Shown: positions 33,409 through 46,074 of the stretch, piece by piece
Numbering within the stretch: the first letter of the stretch is position 1
How the letters are laid out: every line of letters starts with the position of its first letter
NCBI GenBank assembly: GCA_025084515.1
Contig: JAJAGP010000435.1
Span: 1-64,000 of the forward strand
Reading direction: 5' to 3'
Origin: Ancistrus triradiatus
Taxonomy: Eukaryota > Chordata > Actinopteri > Siluriformes > Loricariidae
DNA length: 64,000 nt
Notes under the pieces: generated by a model
The model's database searches: none
What the model saw: the letters and a program-made list of their open reading frames with translations, nothing else
What the model was told of the DNA's origin: nothing
Position numbers and translations under genes: made by a program

Positions 33409-35911
33409 CTTTGTGTTTGATTGTTAAGTCTTGGCACCATCGAGATCTAAACTGATTTCCAGGGTGAGACTTGTTGCTCGGTCCCGTTCTGATTCTGCCA
33501 TTCGTCGAGTTCTCGGGGACTGGGGTGCTGCCGCACGATGCTAACGATACATTTCGGCATCTAATGAGCGAAAAATCTTTGTAGAAAACATGGATTTAAA
33601 CTGTAAATGTATTATTTATACCTAAATATAAGCCAGATTTTTAATCATACACACTTAATCATGGTTTTACTTTTGATTCAATCATGAGGATTCGAGGTAA
33701 ATAAAGCTGCACAGAAAGGAAGCTCGGCTCTTCTCTCCAAAGCAGATTTCAGCCATTATCCCGCTCCTACAGAGAGATTTAACATGCTGTGTAAAGTGCT
33801 GCAGGACTCAATAACAATGCCTGCTTTTATAAAGGAAACATCTCTGCTCCCATTGCTGCCATCAGCCACGGGTCAGCAAGAAAGTCCAGGCTTTATAACA
33901 ACCCGAATACGATCTGACCTAATTACACCTGTCTGTACTGAGCAGCGTTAATCACCGTTATTTAACACAATTTTGGTCGCTGTATGTGTTTGATTTTTGT
34001 CTCCACATCCAACCTGTAAAACGTTATCATTAGAGCGTGGAAATGTTTTACTGGACGACCTACCTGACATGGCCTGCTAACTATTTTTTCACTCTAAAAC
34101 ATTGTGTGAATCTTATCAACCCCAGAACACATACACACACACACGAAAAGCTTTTCTTTCTTCCAAACCGCAAATACATAACACCGACTTTTCAGGGATT
34201 AAACATGTATAAAAAAAGAGTTACACAGACAAACAGCTATGTTAGGGATTAAATCAAGCTAGACTGTCAATTGAAATAAACAAACACTTAATAGCTGTAC
34301 AATACGTTTAACCCTAGTTGGAGCAACATGCAGCATTTCTTAGAAAAACTTGCTGGAAAACCTATCCTATCAATGTTTGTGTGTTTCAGAAGTTTCAAAT
34401 GATTGGTATGCATCTTTGGGTCAGGTCACCATGCATTACTAAATGTCAAAAATGAGGACAATACGACCTCATAATAAATGAGATACGCGTAAAATAATAT
34501 AAAATCGTCATTTATATTCTCTCTCTCTCTCTCTCTCCTTGAACTTGCTTTCCTACTTTATTAAGTTGTAGTTTAATAAATGATTTATAGTTTATATAAA
34601 TAAATACCTAGCCATTACTTTGAGATTCTATATCATCATTTTAATTCCTGTGAAAATCGAATGCTTGCTGTACAATAAATCTGTAACGTAGAACAAACTC
34701 AAACTTCAGCATATTTGTAATCAAGCAGTCCTAAAAACAAGAATAAAAATCATTTTGTTGTTGGTGTTTTTGCCTCTGATAAGCCAAAAAAATGTCCAAA
34801 CCATAGAAAGCATGTGATTTAAACACAATATTGTAACAGCGAAAAAACAACAGTTGCCAGGTCCACATATTTCAGTTTTCTTTGTCCTCTGTTTCAGCTG
34901 ACTTTCAGCTTTTTTCCTGACTGGATCTGGCAACCCCGGAATTAAACACACCACGGAATTAAAGGTGGCGAAACGGCTGTCTGACTTTGTGTAGACTGAA
35001 ACGTAGTACATACACGAGTCAATTAGTACTTTGATTATTTAATATTAAAGTACTAACTTTATGTCAGATATTTCTGTGAGATTATTGGCTGGGTGCAAAG
35101 ATGCAAAAAATAACTCCTGATTATTATCTTATTATTAAGTGCATGTACTGTATACTCGTTGATTGGATTACTGACAAAATTTAAATGTCATGTACACCCA
35201 TCAGGCCATGGATCATCTGCTTCACGAACACACACATGGATATCTGAACATTTCCTGAACGTAACTGGGACCTAAGGGCGATGCTTTTACACGGTTCAGC
35301 ACTCAACTCTCCAGTTGTTATTTCTCCTGGACAATGAGAGAGCTTACGGTTGACTGGAGCAGCTGCAGCGGGGGGTGCAAATTTAACAAACAGCGGTGCT
35401 GGGTAGGTGAATCTTCAGTACAAATGGCTTCTACATACGTACGATCAGAGTTTGATTTACTGTACTCACACAGAACACACCAGGAGTGTCGTGTTGAATT
35501 TCATGCACTTTTGAAAGCATTTTTTTCCAGTGAACAGGTGCCATGCTTGAGAAAGAAAGCCCTGTTAAACGGTAAGAAAAATATCATTAGCAGGCTATGT
35601 CTTGGAACACAATAATTGCCCCGAAGTGCCACGTGGAGATGATGTAATCAGGGATAAATGATTAGCATTCATCATGCGAACAAAGATGGCATGACAGAGC
35701 CAAGGGGGAAGACGAGGTTTGTAATGTGGCGTCACCTTTACATCTTTAGGACAGAGTTAATTTAGGGTAGTGGGGCGCTGACGTAAAACCTTTCGGGCTG
35801 CGTGCAGGAACATCACAGGTAACCCACCTACAGGGGGCGACAGAGATCAGGGAAGGTTCTTTGACCTGAGTCGAGAAATCATTGCTGTATTTTTACGCTT
35901 ATGGATGTGCC
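33409..35911. other. mostly unique sequence, candidate non-coding element 33690-33960
   Basis: Bases 33690-33960 are repeat-free with motifs such as GCTGCTTTATAAAGGAAACAT-like and GACCTAATTACACCTGTC, and could be conserved. A (CT)n run lies at 34517-34538. No gene is seen. Confidence 0.35.
34517..34538. repeat. (CT)n microsatellite
   Basis: About ten CT units. Confidence 0.9.
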
Positions 35912-35925
35912 GTCTCCATAGTAAC
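35912..35925. promoter_or_regulatory. RFX-type X-box motif
   Basis: GTCTCCATAGTAAC fits the loose X-box consensus (RYYNYY, AT spacer, RRNRAC), less symmetrical than the others in the window. Confidence 0.35.
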
Positions 35926-38059
35926 ATCCAACACAATTAGTAAATTCAGGTTACTGTTATCCAAATTTGCATTGTTCCAAAAAATCATTTGCATAGCGAA
36001 TATTTTGATAGCGGGAAACCTATTTCTATTCATTCTTATGGGACAATTCCTATCTGGTTCCTGTGTATTAAATGATCTCTTCACTTCTCTACCATGTACA
36101 CTTAGTATGAAGCAGGTGGAGGGTGCAGGTAGAGGTAAGATTTGCCTCAGAACATTGTTTGCTTGTTTGTTTCATGTTCCGTACTGAGCAAAAATCTGGT
36201 CCTGTAATTTGATGCGTAAACATGATCACGGATTGCCAGACCCACCTAAAACAATTCAGACCGACCTTAAATTAAATAGAAACACACCTAATATATTATT
36301 CATGAGTCATGTCTGTGTACATCCAGCATGGCGTCCTGGATCACCTGTCGCATTCGCCCTCTGGCTTGGCTTCTGAATGGCGGTCTGTTTGGCTCGGCTC
36401 TTCCCTGCTGTACAGAGATAAGAGAAACAGTGATGGGAAAATTCTTCGGCTTGTAATCCCGCCGGGCGGTTACCGGGCGCTGGGACACGCTGAGATTAAT
36501 GCTGAGGCATTTCCGCCAGCACCGTGGGATTCCATTATTGCCTTCTGCTTCTCTTTAAAAGCTACAGAAATGGGATCAGTCTGATGTCTTTGTTGAGGAT
36601 GATAGAGCACTCCAGCACGTCCGCCGCCTCCCAAAAGCAATGGCTTCCTGGAGAAGCAACATCCGTTATTACAGGTGCTACGTGACACGTTTGTAAGTTG
36701 GATCAGACACAGAGAAATATTTAGAAAGGTAAATGTTACATTGGTTATACTGCGACAACAAGAGTATCTGGTAACTTAATAACGTTAATAATGAGGATAA
36801 TAACCTTATCGGACGTACATGTGCCCTGGTTTAGGGCTCCATTTGCAACAGGGCCTTTGTACGTTTGTTTACATATAAAGGCATTGGTTTGCTATAAAGA
36901 ACTGCAGCTTTACTGTTCAGACGGTTGTGGCTCTTTTTATAGCCATTTATTTTTTTCATCTTTGTAATGTAGTAATATCTGCTTAATAACAGCTACCTTA
37001 TCTTTTCTTGGACAAGAGCTAAATACACACTAAAGGCCTAAACTCTTTGACACTGAGCTCTTCATTAAGTGAGTGAATAAATAAATAGGAGTCACGTCAG
37101 GAAACGATTTCCCCCAAAACAAAGATATGACCCTAACAAATAAATGTTCATACAGTCGACGCAAATACAAACTTTTGAATTGTAGACCATTTGTGCTTTG
37201 TTCTTGACGGCTAGATGCATTTTGGAGCTCCGGCCCCCTGGTGTGAGGCGTGGATTGGGGTGAAATGGCTCAGGTGGAACTGCATAAGCATAATGGAGCG
37301 TAATTACGAGCGTAATTATCTGGCTCGGAGTTCAGTCGATTCAGAAAATGGCACACTGGTGTACGGTTGGCTAATGGAGCTCGGGTCCGGATCCAAGGTC
37401 CGGGAAGAAATTGATGTGCCATAAACGAAGTGGAACTGGAACTGGCACTGAAGTCGTCGCATTAATTACAGCGTCTCGTTGATTTATCCCTCAATTAATA
37501 CCAGCGCTGGAGTTTTTTTTATTCGATCCTATGCTGAAAGGAAACTCTCCGGACTGGGAAAAGTTTGAGCGTGACGACTGAGAAGTTTTAACGTCGAGCT
37601 ATAACACATACTAGTCCGTGATTTCAGCCCGTGTCCGTCACGGCCTCAACGTTCTCCTCAGTTCCAAGGCTGCAGTTCAAAAGATTTTACAAAGCATACA
37701 TTCTGAACGTTATGCCGTATTCAAGTATTCAAAAACTCCTCCATGAATACCCACACGAAGAAAAAAAAAAAGCATCCCTGCTAAAAAATGCATCCCGATC
37801 CTGAAAGGGGAGGTCAGTGTCAGACCGAAGGAAGCATAACAATGAAACTTTATAGGCGCGAAACAGAAAAGCCTGGGGCGTGTTCCAGAAGGTAATGCCT
37901 CTGTAGACCAGTGTCGTACCGGAGAAGCACAGAAAAGGGCGGCGTGGAAAGAATAAAACACCGGCTTTTGTGCAGCAGACTGAATCAGGCTCTTCTTGAT
38001 GAACCTGCTTGCAGAAAAGGAGATATGCTGAGCTGTTTTTGTGAAGCGGAGATCTCTAG
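35926..38059. other. unique sequence with two balanced-composition blocks
   Basis: Bases 36290-36600 (AATCCCGCCGGGCGGTTACC, GAGATTAATGCTGAGGC) and 37210-37520 (TAATTACGAGCGTAATTATC, a short direct repeat of GCGTAATTA) look like possible conserved non-coding elements. No gene is seen. Confidence 0.3.
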
Positions 38060-38644
38060 GAGCAACAACAACTCAGCCGTGGAGCCTCACAAGAACGGGT
38101 TGTGAGTTCTGAAGTGGTTCTACCCTGTGATAGACTCCAGGGTGTGTTCCCCTTGTCTCACTGCGTCACTAAAGCTCTTGCCAACGGAGGCAAAGCTTTG
38201 CGGAGGATCTCAGAGGAAGAATGTGACACCGACTTCATATTAAAGCTTCTGAGCCTGAAGTGTATCAATACCACATTTATCTGCTGCTCCTTCACACCAT
38301 CGCTCCAGGTTTCGCTCATACCCGTGCACACAAAGCATAATTCAGATATACCGAGCCTCGTCTGCTTAAAGGGACGCTCCCGAATAATTCAGCCTGCCGA
38401 TTTTTCTGTTGCAGAAACCCAAGATGCTCAGGCATTTTTTCTTCTCGGAGCAATAACTACATTAGCCAGGGTGCTTAAAATAGATCACAGCGGCTTTAAA
38501 TACCACAAAACATTTACAGTGATAGCAAACACTGGGTTCAATAGGGAATGTTTATCACTGCTGTGCAAACATGGCCTTAACAGTGCTGCGCAAGCTTCAG
38601 CCAGCATTAAAGACAAATTAGAAAAGCTTCTTCCTACGATGTAG
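38060..38644 (+). other. unusually long open frame, identity unknown
   Basis: Open for 194 codons between TAG (38057-38059) and TAG at 38642-38644. Contains LSLKCINTTFICCSFTPSLQ and AFFLLGAITTLARVLKIDHS; no known motif is recognised. No ATG near the start, no clear acceptor or upstream exon. A frame this long is expected about once in 64 kb by chance, so it is weak evidence for coding. Confidence 0.15.
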
Positions 38645-38879
38645 GAACCGAAGTGATGCTAGCATCGAGGTGCCAATACTTTTTCTTTAAGAGTCCCAGA
38701 GTCTAAACCCAGGTCTCTGAACAGAATGTTTGGGAAACTCTTTATTGTCAATAGCGTTCTGCAAATATACTGCACTGAGTCGATTGATCTGATTCAGTCA
38801 GTGACTGAAATCGTTTGAGACTGTTCATGAAAACGATTCATTCATATTCATTAAACAATTTCTTCACTAAAGAACAAAT

Positions 38880-39865
38880 CTTGGTCATAACCCGCTGATT
38901 CAAAAACCGACGCCCTCGAGAGTGAGGGTGAAGCAACACTTGGTCATGGCCAAATCTTTAACCAATTCAAACACTGATGCACTGAACAAACGACGACAGA
39001 TACTCTGTTATGACCAAATGATTCACTCACTCAAACACTGACTCGCTTTTTGATGGACGAATCATTTTCATGGCTGAACAATTCAAATTCTGACCCACTG
39101 AATGAGAGGAGCAAACTGACTCAAATACTGATTCAAAAGCTCATGACCAAATGATTCACTGATTCAAATACTGACCCTTAAACAAGAGAGGACAGATTCT
39201 AAGTTATGACCAAATGATTCCCTGATTTGAAAACTTATTCTATGCATGACAGAGAGACCAGTCTTGGTTGTAACCAAACGATTCAAACACTGACCCCTGC
39301 ACAAGAATGCAGTTGTGGCCAAATGATTCACTGATTTGAATACTGATTCACTAAGTAACAGAGGGGCAAATCTTGATTGTGACCAAATGATTCACCCATT
39401 CAAACACTAATGCACTGAACAAGAGAGGACAAAGTCTCAACTGTGATGAAATGATTCACTGATTCAATCACTGACTCCATGAACAAGACAGGAGCAAAGT
39501 TTACTCGTGACCAAATGATTTACTGATTCAAGCACTGACTCTTAAAAACAAGAGAACATATTCTCAGTTATGACGAAATGATTCACTGATTCAAACACTA
39601 TGAATGACAGAGAGTTGGTTGCAAACATACGATTCAAACACTTACATAATAAGTACGTCATGATCAATTAACTCCTTGATTCAAACTTCACCCTGAACAA
39701 GAGAGCAGCAAACCTCAGTTCTGACCAACAATGTTCCACTTATTCAAATACTGATTTGAATACTGATTCACTGCGTAACAGATGAGCAAATATTGCTTGT
39801 GACCAAATTGATTCACTGAATCAAACACTGAACCAGTGAAACAAATGATTCACTGAGCTTCACGC
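38880..39865. repeat. minisatellite, 64-bp period
   Basis: The core TGACCAAATGATTCACTGAT recurs at 39011, 39144, 39207, 39271, 39316, 39380, 39444, 39508 and 39571, mostly 63-66 bp apart. Each unit also holds TTCAAACACTGA and GAACAAGAGAGGA-like blocks. About 15 diverged units, with one short unit (45 bp). Confidence 0.92.
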
Positions 39866-40202
39866 TCTGGCTCAAATGTCTTTTCTTGGCGATGTTCCCC
39901 TGGGTCCAGGATGATATCACTCCATACATGCAGCTCAAAGACTATGTATCACTAGAATGAAGCTGAACATAGCAGATATTTCATAGCATGGCACCGGGCT
40001 GGCTCTGGCATCCCAGATGTGCCATCTGTAATAAATTCAATTTACTTAACCTAACTATGTCCTCCCCCCACAAATTAATTTTCTGCACAACCTCCAAGTC
40101 ATTTGGCTTATCAGTAAGAGCCCTCACACGTTGCACGAACCATGTCATTAAAGCTTTCTCCTGAAGTCCTCCGTTAGATCTCTTTGATGCTATTAGAGCA
40201 GA
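39866..40202. other. unique spacer
   Basis: No gene or repeat recognised. Confidence 0.4.
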
Positions 40203-40216
40203 GTTGCCATGGCAAC
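40203..40216. promoter_or_regulatory. perfect RFX-type X-box palindrome
   Basis: GTTGCCATGGCAAC is a perfect 14-bp palindrome and the textbook RFX site (half-sites GTTGCC/GGCAAC, AT spacer). A second, near-perfect site lies 251 bp downstream. Confidence 0.6.
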
Positions 40217-40291
40217 CAGCCTAGGACCGGACCACAAGGCCTACAAGGTTTTGTGAACTAATTACAAAGGCAGTGACATTTGCTAATGCCA

Positions 40292-40330
40292 CATGTGGGA
40301 GACCTGGGCTCCCAAAAGGTCTCCCACATG
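40292..40330. other. perfect 13-bp inverted repeat (hairpin)
   Basis: CATGTGGGAGACC (40292-40304) and GGTCTCCCACATG (40318-40330) are exact reverse complements around a 13-nt loop. Outside the stem TGCCA faces TGG with one bulged base. It is too short for a typical microRNA precursor and has no T-run after it. Confidence 0.85.
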
Positions 40331-40453
40331 CTGGAGCTGCAGGATGCCCCCACAGACTCACTAGGGGGAGCTGCAGGGTCGCACGGCGCGCGGGGGGGGG
40401 AGAAGAGAATGTTTTCCCACCTTTTATTTATTCACTCCCTGCATTTATATGCA

Positions 40454-40467
40454 GCTGCCATGGCAAC
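40454..40467. promoter_or_regulatory. RFX-type X-box motif
   Basis: GCTGCCATGGCAAC differs by one base from the perfect site at 40203. Confidence 0.5.
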
Positions 40468-40965
40468 AGTTAATAAAGCAACCTGGACGTGGACGCATCT
40501 TGTGTCTTAATTCAGCCAGGGACGTCCGCGAGAGCTGGGTTCTATATATACGTTTGGTAGGGGGGGCAAGGCATGACAAAAATATAAATGCTTGTTAATA
40601 TCAACACCTTTGAAGTCTGAGTCCGTGACATCAAATCTCTCGGGGTCTTCCGTGGATACGCACAGGATGTTCTGCTTTACTGTGCCGACGCTGCCTTTTT
40701 ATTCACAGGATTGCTTTCTGGCTCCTTATTTACCTAATACTTTAGCTCTATACCCCGGCTTCCTTCTGCCTCTGACTTCACACTGCCCCCGACTTCATGC
40801 AATTCACCGCAGGAACATTGTTTTGTTTGTCATATATATCCAGTGTGGAGTTTTCCATCCCCTGGGTTAATAAAGCCTGAATGGAACAATCAATAACGTC
40901 AACAACAACAAAAACAACAAAACAGCAGCAGTAATAATACTAAGAATCATACTGGATGACACCGA
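40468..40965. other. unique spacer
   Basis: Short open frames without domains; an AAC/CAA-rich stretch at 40892-40935. Confidence 0.4.
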
Positions 40966-42115
40966 AACCAAAATCCTTGGGTAGCATATTAACCAATATC
41001 CATGGGTGGGAGCTTAATCGAAATCCATGAGTGGGACCTTAAACGAGATCCTTGGATGGAGACTAAATTGAAATCCTTGGGTAGCATGTTAACTGAGAAC
41101 CTCTGGTGTAACTTTAACCAAAATCCATGGGTGGCAACTTAACCAAGATCTTTGTGTGGCACCTTAACCATGATCCTTGGATGCAACCTAAACTGAAATC
41201 CTTGGGAGGGACTTTAATGAAGATCATTGTCTGGGACCTGAACCAAAATCCTTGGATTAATTGACCTTAATTGATATCCTTTGGTGGGACATCAGTGAAG
41301 ATTCTTGGATGTCACCTTAACCACAATCCTTAGGTGGCACCTTAATTGAGATCCTTGGATGGGATTTCAAACGGGATCCATGTGTGGTACCTCAGTGAAA
41401 TCCTAGGGTGACACTTTTTATATGAAATCCAACCAAGGCACTTGGGTGGGAGCTTAACCGAGATCCTTGGATGGCACCTTAACCAGTATCCTTGGGTATC
41501 CTTAACCGAACTTCATGATGGAACCTTAATTGAGCTCCATCAGTGAGATCCCACCACTTTATCTAAGATCCATGGGTGGGACCTTAACTGGGATCCTCAA
41601 GTGAGAATTCAACCGAGATCTTTGGGTGGCACCTTAATCAAGATCCTCAGGTGGATACTTAAGCAAGATCCTTTGGTGGGACCTCAAATGAGATCCATGG
41701 GTAGGACTTAAAATCTACGCCTGGGACCCCAACCGAGATCCATGGTCGGGTGGCACCTCAAATGACATCCATGGGTATGACCTTAACCAAGATCCATGCG
41801 TGGGACCTTGGTTAAGTGGAGATTCTTGGGTGGCACATTAACCGTGATCCATGGGGTACACTTTATACAAGATCTTTGAATGAGAGGTCAACCCACATCT
41901 TCAGGTGACACCTTAACTGAAATTCTCTAGTGCCACTTTAACCAACATCCATAGGTGTGATCCTTGGGTATGATCTCCAAAGAAATCCATGGGTGACACT
42001 TCAACCAAAGTACACTGGTGAGACCTCAGCTAAAATCCTCGGGTGGGAATTTAGCCAATATCCTTGGGTGGCACCTTAATCAAGATAAATGAGTGGGACT
42101 TTAATTAAGATCCGT
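40966..42115. repeat. minisatellite, 25-bp period with GATC
   Basis: Units of the form GATCCTTGGGTGGCACC + TTAACCGA. The ATCC/ATCT starts at 41048, 41072, 41098, 41123, 41148, 41173 and 41198 give a 25-bp spacing. About 46 units at roughly 70-85% identity, CCTTGG and CCATGG variants alternating irregularly. Many units keep GATC. Reads through as no long frame. Confidence 0.93.
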
Positions 42116-43756
42116 GCCTTATCTATTCTCTTAACAGTTCTCTAAGAACGTGACCAGGTGTTTAAAGTTTGTTCTGGTTGGATAACTGTCTGTAACGGCT
42201 TGGACTCTCAATCTAAAGTATAAATACTGTATAATGATTTGGACGTCCCAGTTTCCTGACCTTACCCCTCATTAAACACGAGCAGGGTGAGCTGGAGTAG
42301 AGCCAGAGAATCTGGATTGAGCCGAGCTTTAGAATCTCCCATCTCATCAGTTTTTACCGGCTATTATGTTCCCCAAACTGTATATACAGTGCTCTGCTCG
42401 GTGACCAATGATGTCTTAGAGCTAGTGATGGACTTCAGATCTTCCTTGGGAAATAAAGTACAACTAATTTCCGTTTTTATGGCTCCTGTTATAATTGTTG
42501 AAATTGTTGTACTTCCATTTTCAGAGCTGAATCTCACTTCATTTTGTTCTGTTTCCTTCTCCACGCGCCAAAAATGGTAATAAAGACTTTGTCAGTGCTC
42601 TGATTATTCAAGGACTCTTATAAACCGCTTATTACGGTACTTCAGATTCAGATATAGACACATGATTTGAGTAAGGGAACTGATTTACTCTTAAGGAAAT
42701 GTGATCCACGGTTTAACCCCCTGTTGTCCCTCCTGAGGGTTACAAAAGCCGTGAAAGGTCAGCGGTGGATGCCATTGCACCAAATCTCAACAATCGCCTG
42801 TATTTAGCTCCAGCATTGGTATGTTCTCCCTGTGCTGATTGGCTTGCCTATCTTGGGTGCTATCCCATCTTGTGCCAGGTGTTTTCAGGCTAGGCTCTAG
42901 ACCCCGCTGCCACCTCTCTCCGAGCACAGTGTTTAGTGACGATGAACGAATCGATAACATTAAAACAGAACAAACGCAGCGTTGTTAAAAAAAGTCCAAT
43001 CCCTGAGTCAGAGAAGACAGAGTTCTGCGCCGGGAGTTTCTTCTCCTCACAAAAAATTAAAACTGACCTTACGTCCCCCCCTCCCCAGCGCAGAATGAAC
43101 CAGGCAGGATGAAGGATTTAATTGGATGTAATTAGAAATATAAATGCGGCGGAGTCGACCTCCGGCAGACTCCGAGCTGGCCTTGCTTTCTAATTCCTGG
43201 TGGACTGCATGAGAGGACTGTGAGTAGAGTTTTCTCGTCGCTGGAGACGACACTGACATTTCGCTCGCTGGAGCCGACCCTCCCTCTGGAGCTCGTTTTT
43301 TTAAAGCGTGCTCTGTGCTAACCTAATGTTTTGAGTGTCCTTTGGGGTGTGCGTTTTGTCTTTGGTGTCCTTTGCTCTTTTAGTCTTCTGTTGTAGGCTT
43401 TTAGTGAAAGTCCCAGCTCAGTTCTGAGTGTATTTGAAAGAGTTACACGGTTACGCCGGTAGAACGTTATTAAACATTCCACTTTTCCAGTATGAGAAGA
43501 CCAGGGTTTTGCCAGTTTGCACCACAAAACGTTGTGTCAGTTTTATCCTGGACATGTCTGGCAAATTCACTACAGGCACTACATTTCCCACAATGCCCCA
43601 GCACCTATACTAACGCATGAGTGCCAGAGCCTGTTTCTTTTGGATTTTGCATTAATGCATTTAATAAAAATTCCTTAGTACAATTCATTTGTTCTTCATT
43701 TCTCATCCACGGCAGAGTAATGCCCAGGCTTATTTTTGTGCACACTTGTGCCCCTA
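42116..43756. other. unique sequence with a repeat remnant at 42770-42930
   Basis: GCATTGGTATGTTCTCCCTG at 42815 is the body of the tRNA-related dispersed repeat in plus orientation, and the block ending GGCTCTAGACCCCGCTGCC follows. Otherwise nothing recognised. Confidence 0.4.
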
Positions 43757-43988
43757 TGACTGATTGGCACACAGAGTGGTACAGCTGTGCCAGTCTAAAT
43801 TCTGTGTATGCTCCTGTATGACAAGTAGCCTAGAAACGCCTCTGGAGAAAACATTAACCTAACCTTTGCAAGAAATGATGATGTGCCTCCACGACTGAAT
43901 GGCATGCAGAGTGGTACAGCTGTGCCAGTCTAAATTCAGTGTGTGCTCTAGTACGACAAGTGTTCTAGAAACGCCCCTGGAAGATGAT
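43757..43988 (+). repeat. two-copy tandem duplication, period about 134 bp
   Basis: GTACAGCTGTGCCAGTCTAA then GTGTATGCTCC and AGAAACGCCTCTGGA in the first copy (43757-43852), and the same order at 43891-43988 with about 10% change. A looser relative (GCTGTGCCCCTCTAAATG) is at 19778. Confidence 0.85.
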
Positions 43989-43989
43989 G

Positions 43990-44115
43990 TAATGTGTGGG
44001 CACCTCTGGTCAGCATGGCACGATTCGACTGCCCAGCCCAAACCCAAAGGAACGCAGAGACATGGAGTCGAACTAGGAGTTGAACCCGGGTCTCTGGGGA
44101 CCACTGTGACACCAG
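43990..44115 (-). repeat. tRNA-related dispersed repeat remnant
   Basis: Inverted B-box motif GAGTTGAACCCGGGTCTCTG at 44077-44096 after a short body (ATGGAGTCGAACTAGG). Confidence 0.5.
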
Positions 44116-46074
44116 TCTAGACCTGGCATATTTAAGAGTTAAGATGAGCTGAATATACTTTAAATTTAACGTACTGGAACTGAAACGTGATTTACCAAAT
44201 GGTAACGATGCATCAGACCCTATAAACATCTCTCTGGATGATGGGCCCATCTGTGGACCGTCTATCTGTCTGATCCATCCTAATTAATGTCACGTATTGG
44301 CAGGGATTATATGGTAGTGATGGGTATAAGGCGGCTGTGAGAATGGATTTCCGTGTCAGGATCAGACGGTTGCTTTTTGTCGTCCTTCAAATTGTGTAGA
44401 ACAGAATTCGGACAGGCTTTTAGGAGGAAATCCTCATGAAAACGGTTTTAAATCCTCTCAGCGCGGTGTGAAAAAATCATTAACGCTAAAGCCAGAAGTG
44501 TTTTTTCTCTAAACTCATTTAAGTGCGGAATCTCATCAGTGCAAAAAGCCCTTTCTTCTTTAGTTCTTTAAGTTTTTGTTATGGCTTTGGAGAAAATGCT
44601 GATCATAAAACGTCTGGTTTGGTCTCACCCTGAGGAGGATGGGTTTGGGATTTCGAAGGTGTTTATGACTTTTAAAACAGTGGCTTTTCGTTCCGGGCTC
44701 TGGATCTTTTCTGTAACTTTTGCGCCCTTTTATTCCAACCTGTATTTAAAGAAATTCTTCGTCTAATCCTAGCACGGCGTTCGTTATTCAACCCTGTTTT
44801 TCCAAGATGTGCACCGAGCAGGTTGGAGGAATCCCTCTCGTATTGACAGACAGAGGATTTTTATCGTTATAAGAGCAGCTGTGAGGCTTCCACTCATCTC
44901 AGATTGACGCTCAGATGAAGCAGGAACCAGAACCCCGATAAGATAAGAGAGAGATGAGACAGATCGAGAGCAATGACGGATTATACGAGCCTTTAGAGAA
45001 AAGCAGCACACGAGAGCCTCTAAAGAGGTTTGCAGCTACTACAAAATGGTACTGCAATGCAAGTGTGTGCCTTTAGCGTGCATATGATCAACGGCTGTTC
45101 AATTTAATGTCTTAAAAATGATAATTAATTATAATAGGTAATAAAAATGTCTTTCACCTCCGTAAATCAGACTCAAAACGGCTGCTATACAGGCTTCCAA
45201 AACCAAAAAGTATTTGGTCGCTCGTCAATCATTCACATTTTCAACGGTATCTCTGAAGTGTTTACATATCATATTCTGGTGAACATACTCTTTCCATTTG
45301 ACTGTGGCAACATCTGATCAATGTTTCACAGAATGTAACCGGCACATGCTTGTATAAACACGATGAGATTAAGAAGTCCAAAACTCATCTCATCTCATGT
45401 CTTGATAATTCACTCAACCCTTATTAAACCATCTATATTCTTCTTAACAATCAAACTCTCTGTTCTTCTTGTCTCAGAAGCGTTAGGATCGTCTAAACCC
45501 GGTTTTGGCCTTGGCTGTAAATCCCAGACTGAGCTTCTAATATGTAAATCAGTTCACGAACAACATCAAACCTCCAGCATATTACAGAATCATCCGGTTG
45601 ATGTGAAAACATCCACACACAAATATGGATCAGTTCTAAAGCCAGACCTGGTTTGGAGGTAGCAGAGGTGTTTGGAGACGTTAGGAATCCTTAATTTGAA
45701 GGAGAAGTTAAAAAAACAAGCATGATGGGATACTGAAGCTCCTGCCATCGATCGGAGTGCTGTGCTTGATCAACACAGTTGTTGGCTGAGAGAGTAGCGG
45801 AGGTGAGAGGAATTGAAAATGACTACGGGCCAGATTCGAGCTGTTGAGGCTGCAGGAGAGACACGAGAGGCTTAAAGCAGCTCCGGGAAGAAAAACCTGA
45901 TTCATAATTAATTCCTCACCATCGTTAGCGGCTTGCAGGTTCTGCTGTCTGCATTCAGCACAAGATAAGAGACGATGGTTATTGTTATTTTCTACTGTAC
46001 GTTGTGTTATTAGCAATGAAGAAACGATGACATTTACAATCAAGATTCAAGTCCATCGATTAATGATCCAACAA
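44116..46074. other. unique sequence, no gene seen
   Basis: Frames at 45363-45662 (+) and 46043-45708 (-) are short and without domains. Nothing else recognised. Confidence 0.4.

Noticed and set aside
40292..40330. microRNA precursor or intrinsic terminator
   Set aside because: The stem is only 13 bp (about 16 with a bulge), too short for a precursor; there is no T-run, and bacterial-type terminators do not apply here.
38880..42115. CRISPR array
   Set aside because: The repeats are contiguous tandem units with no unique spacers, and the genome is a vertebrate's.
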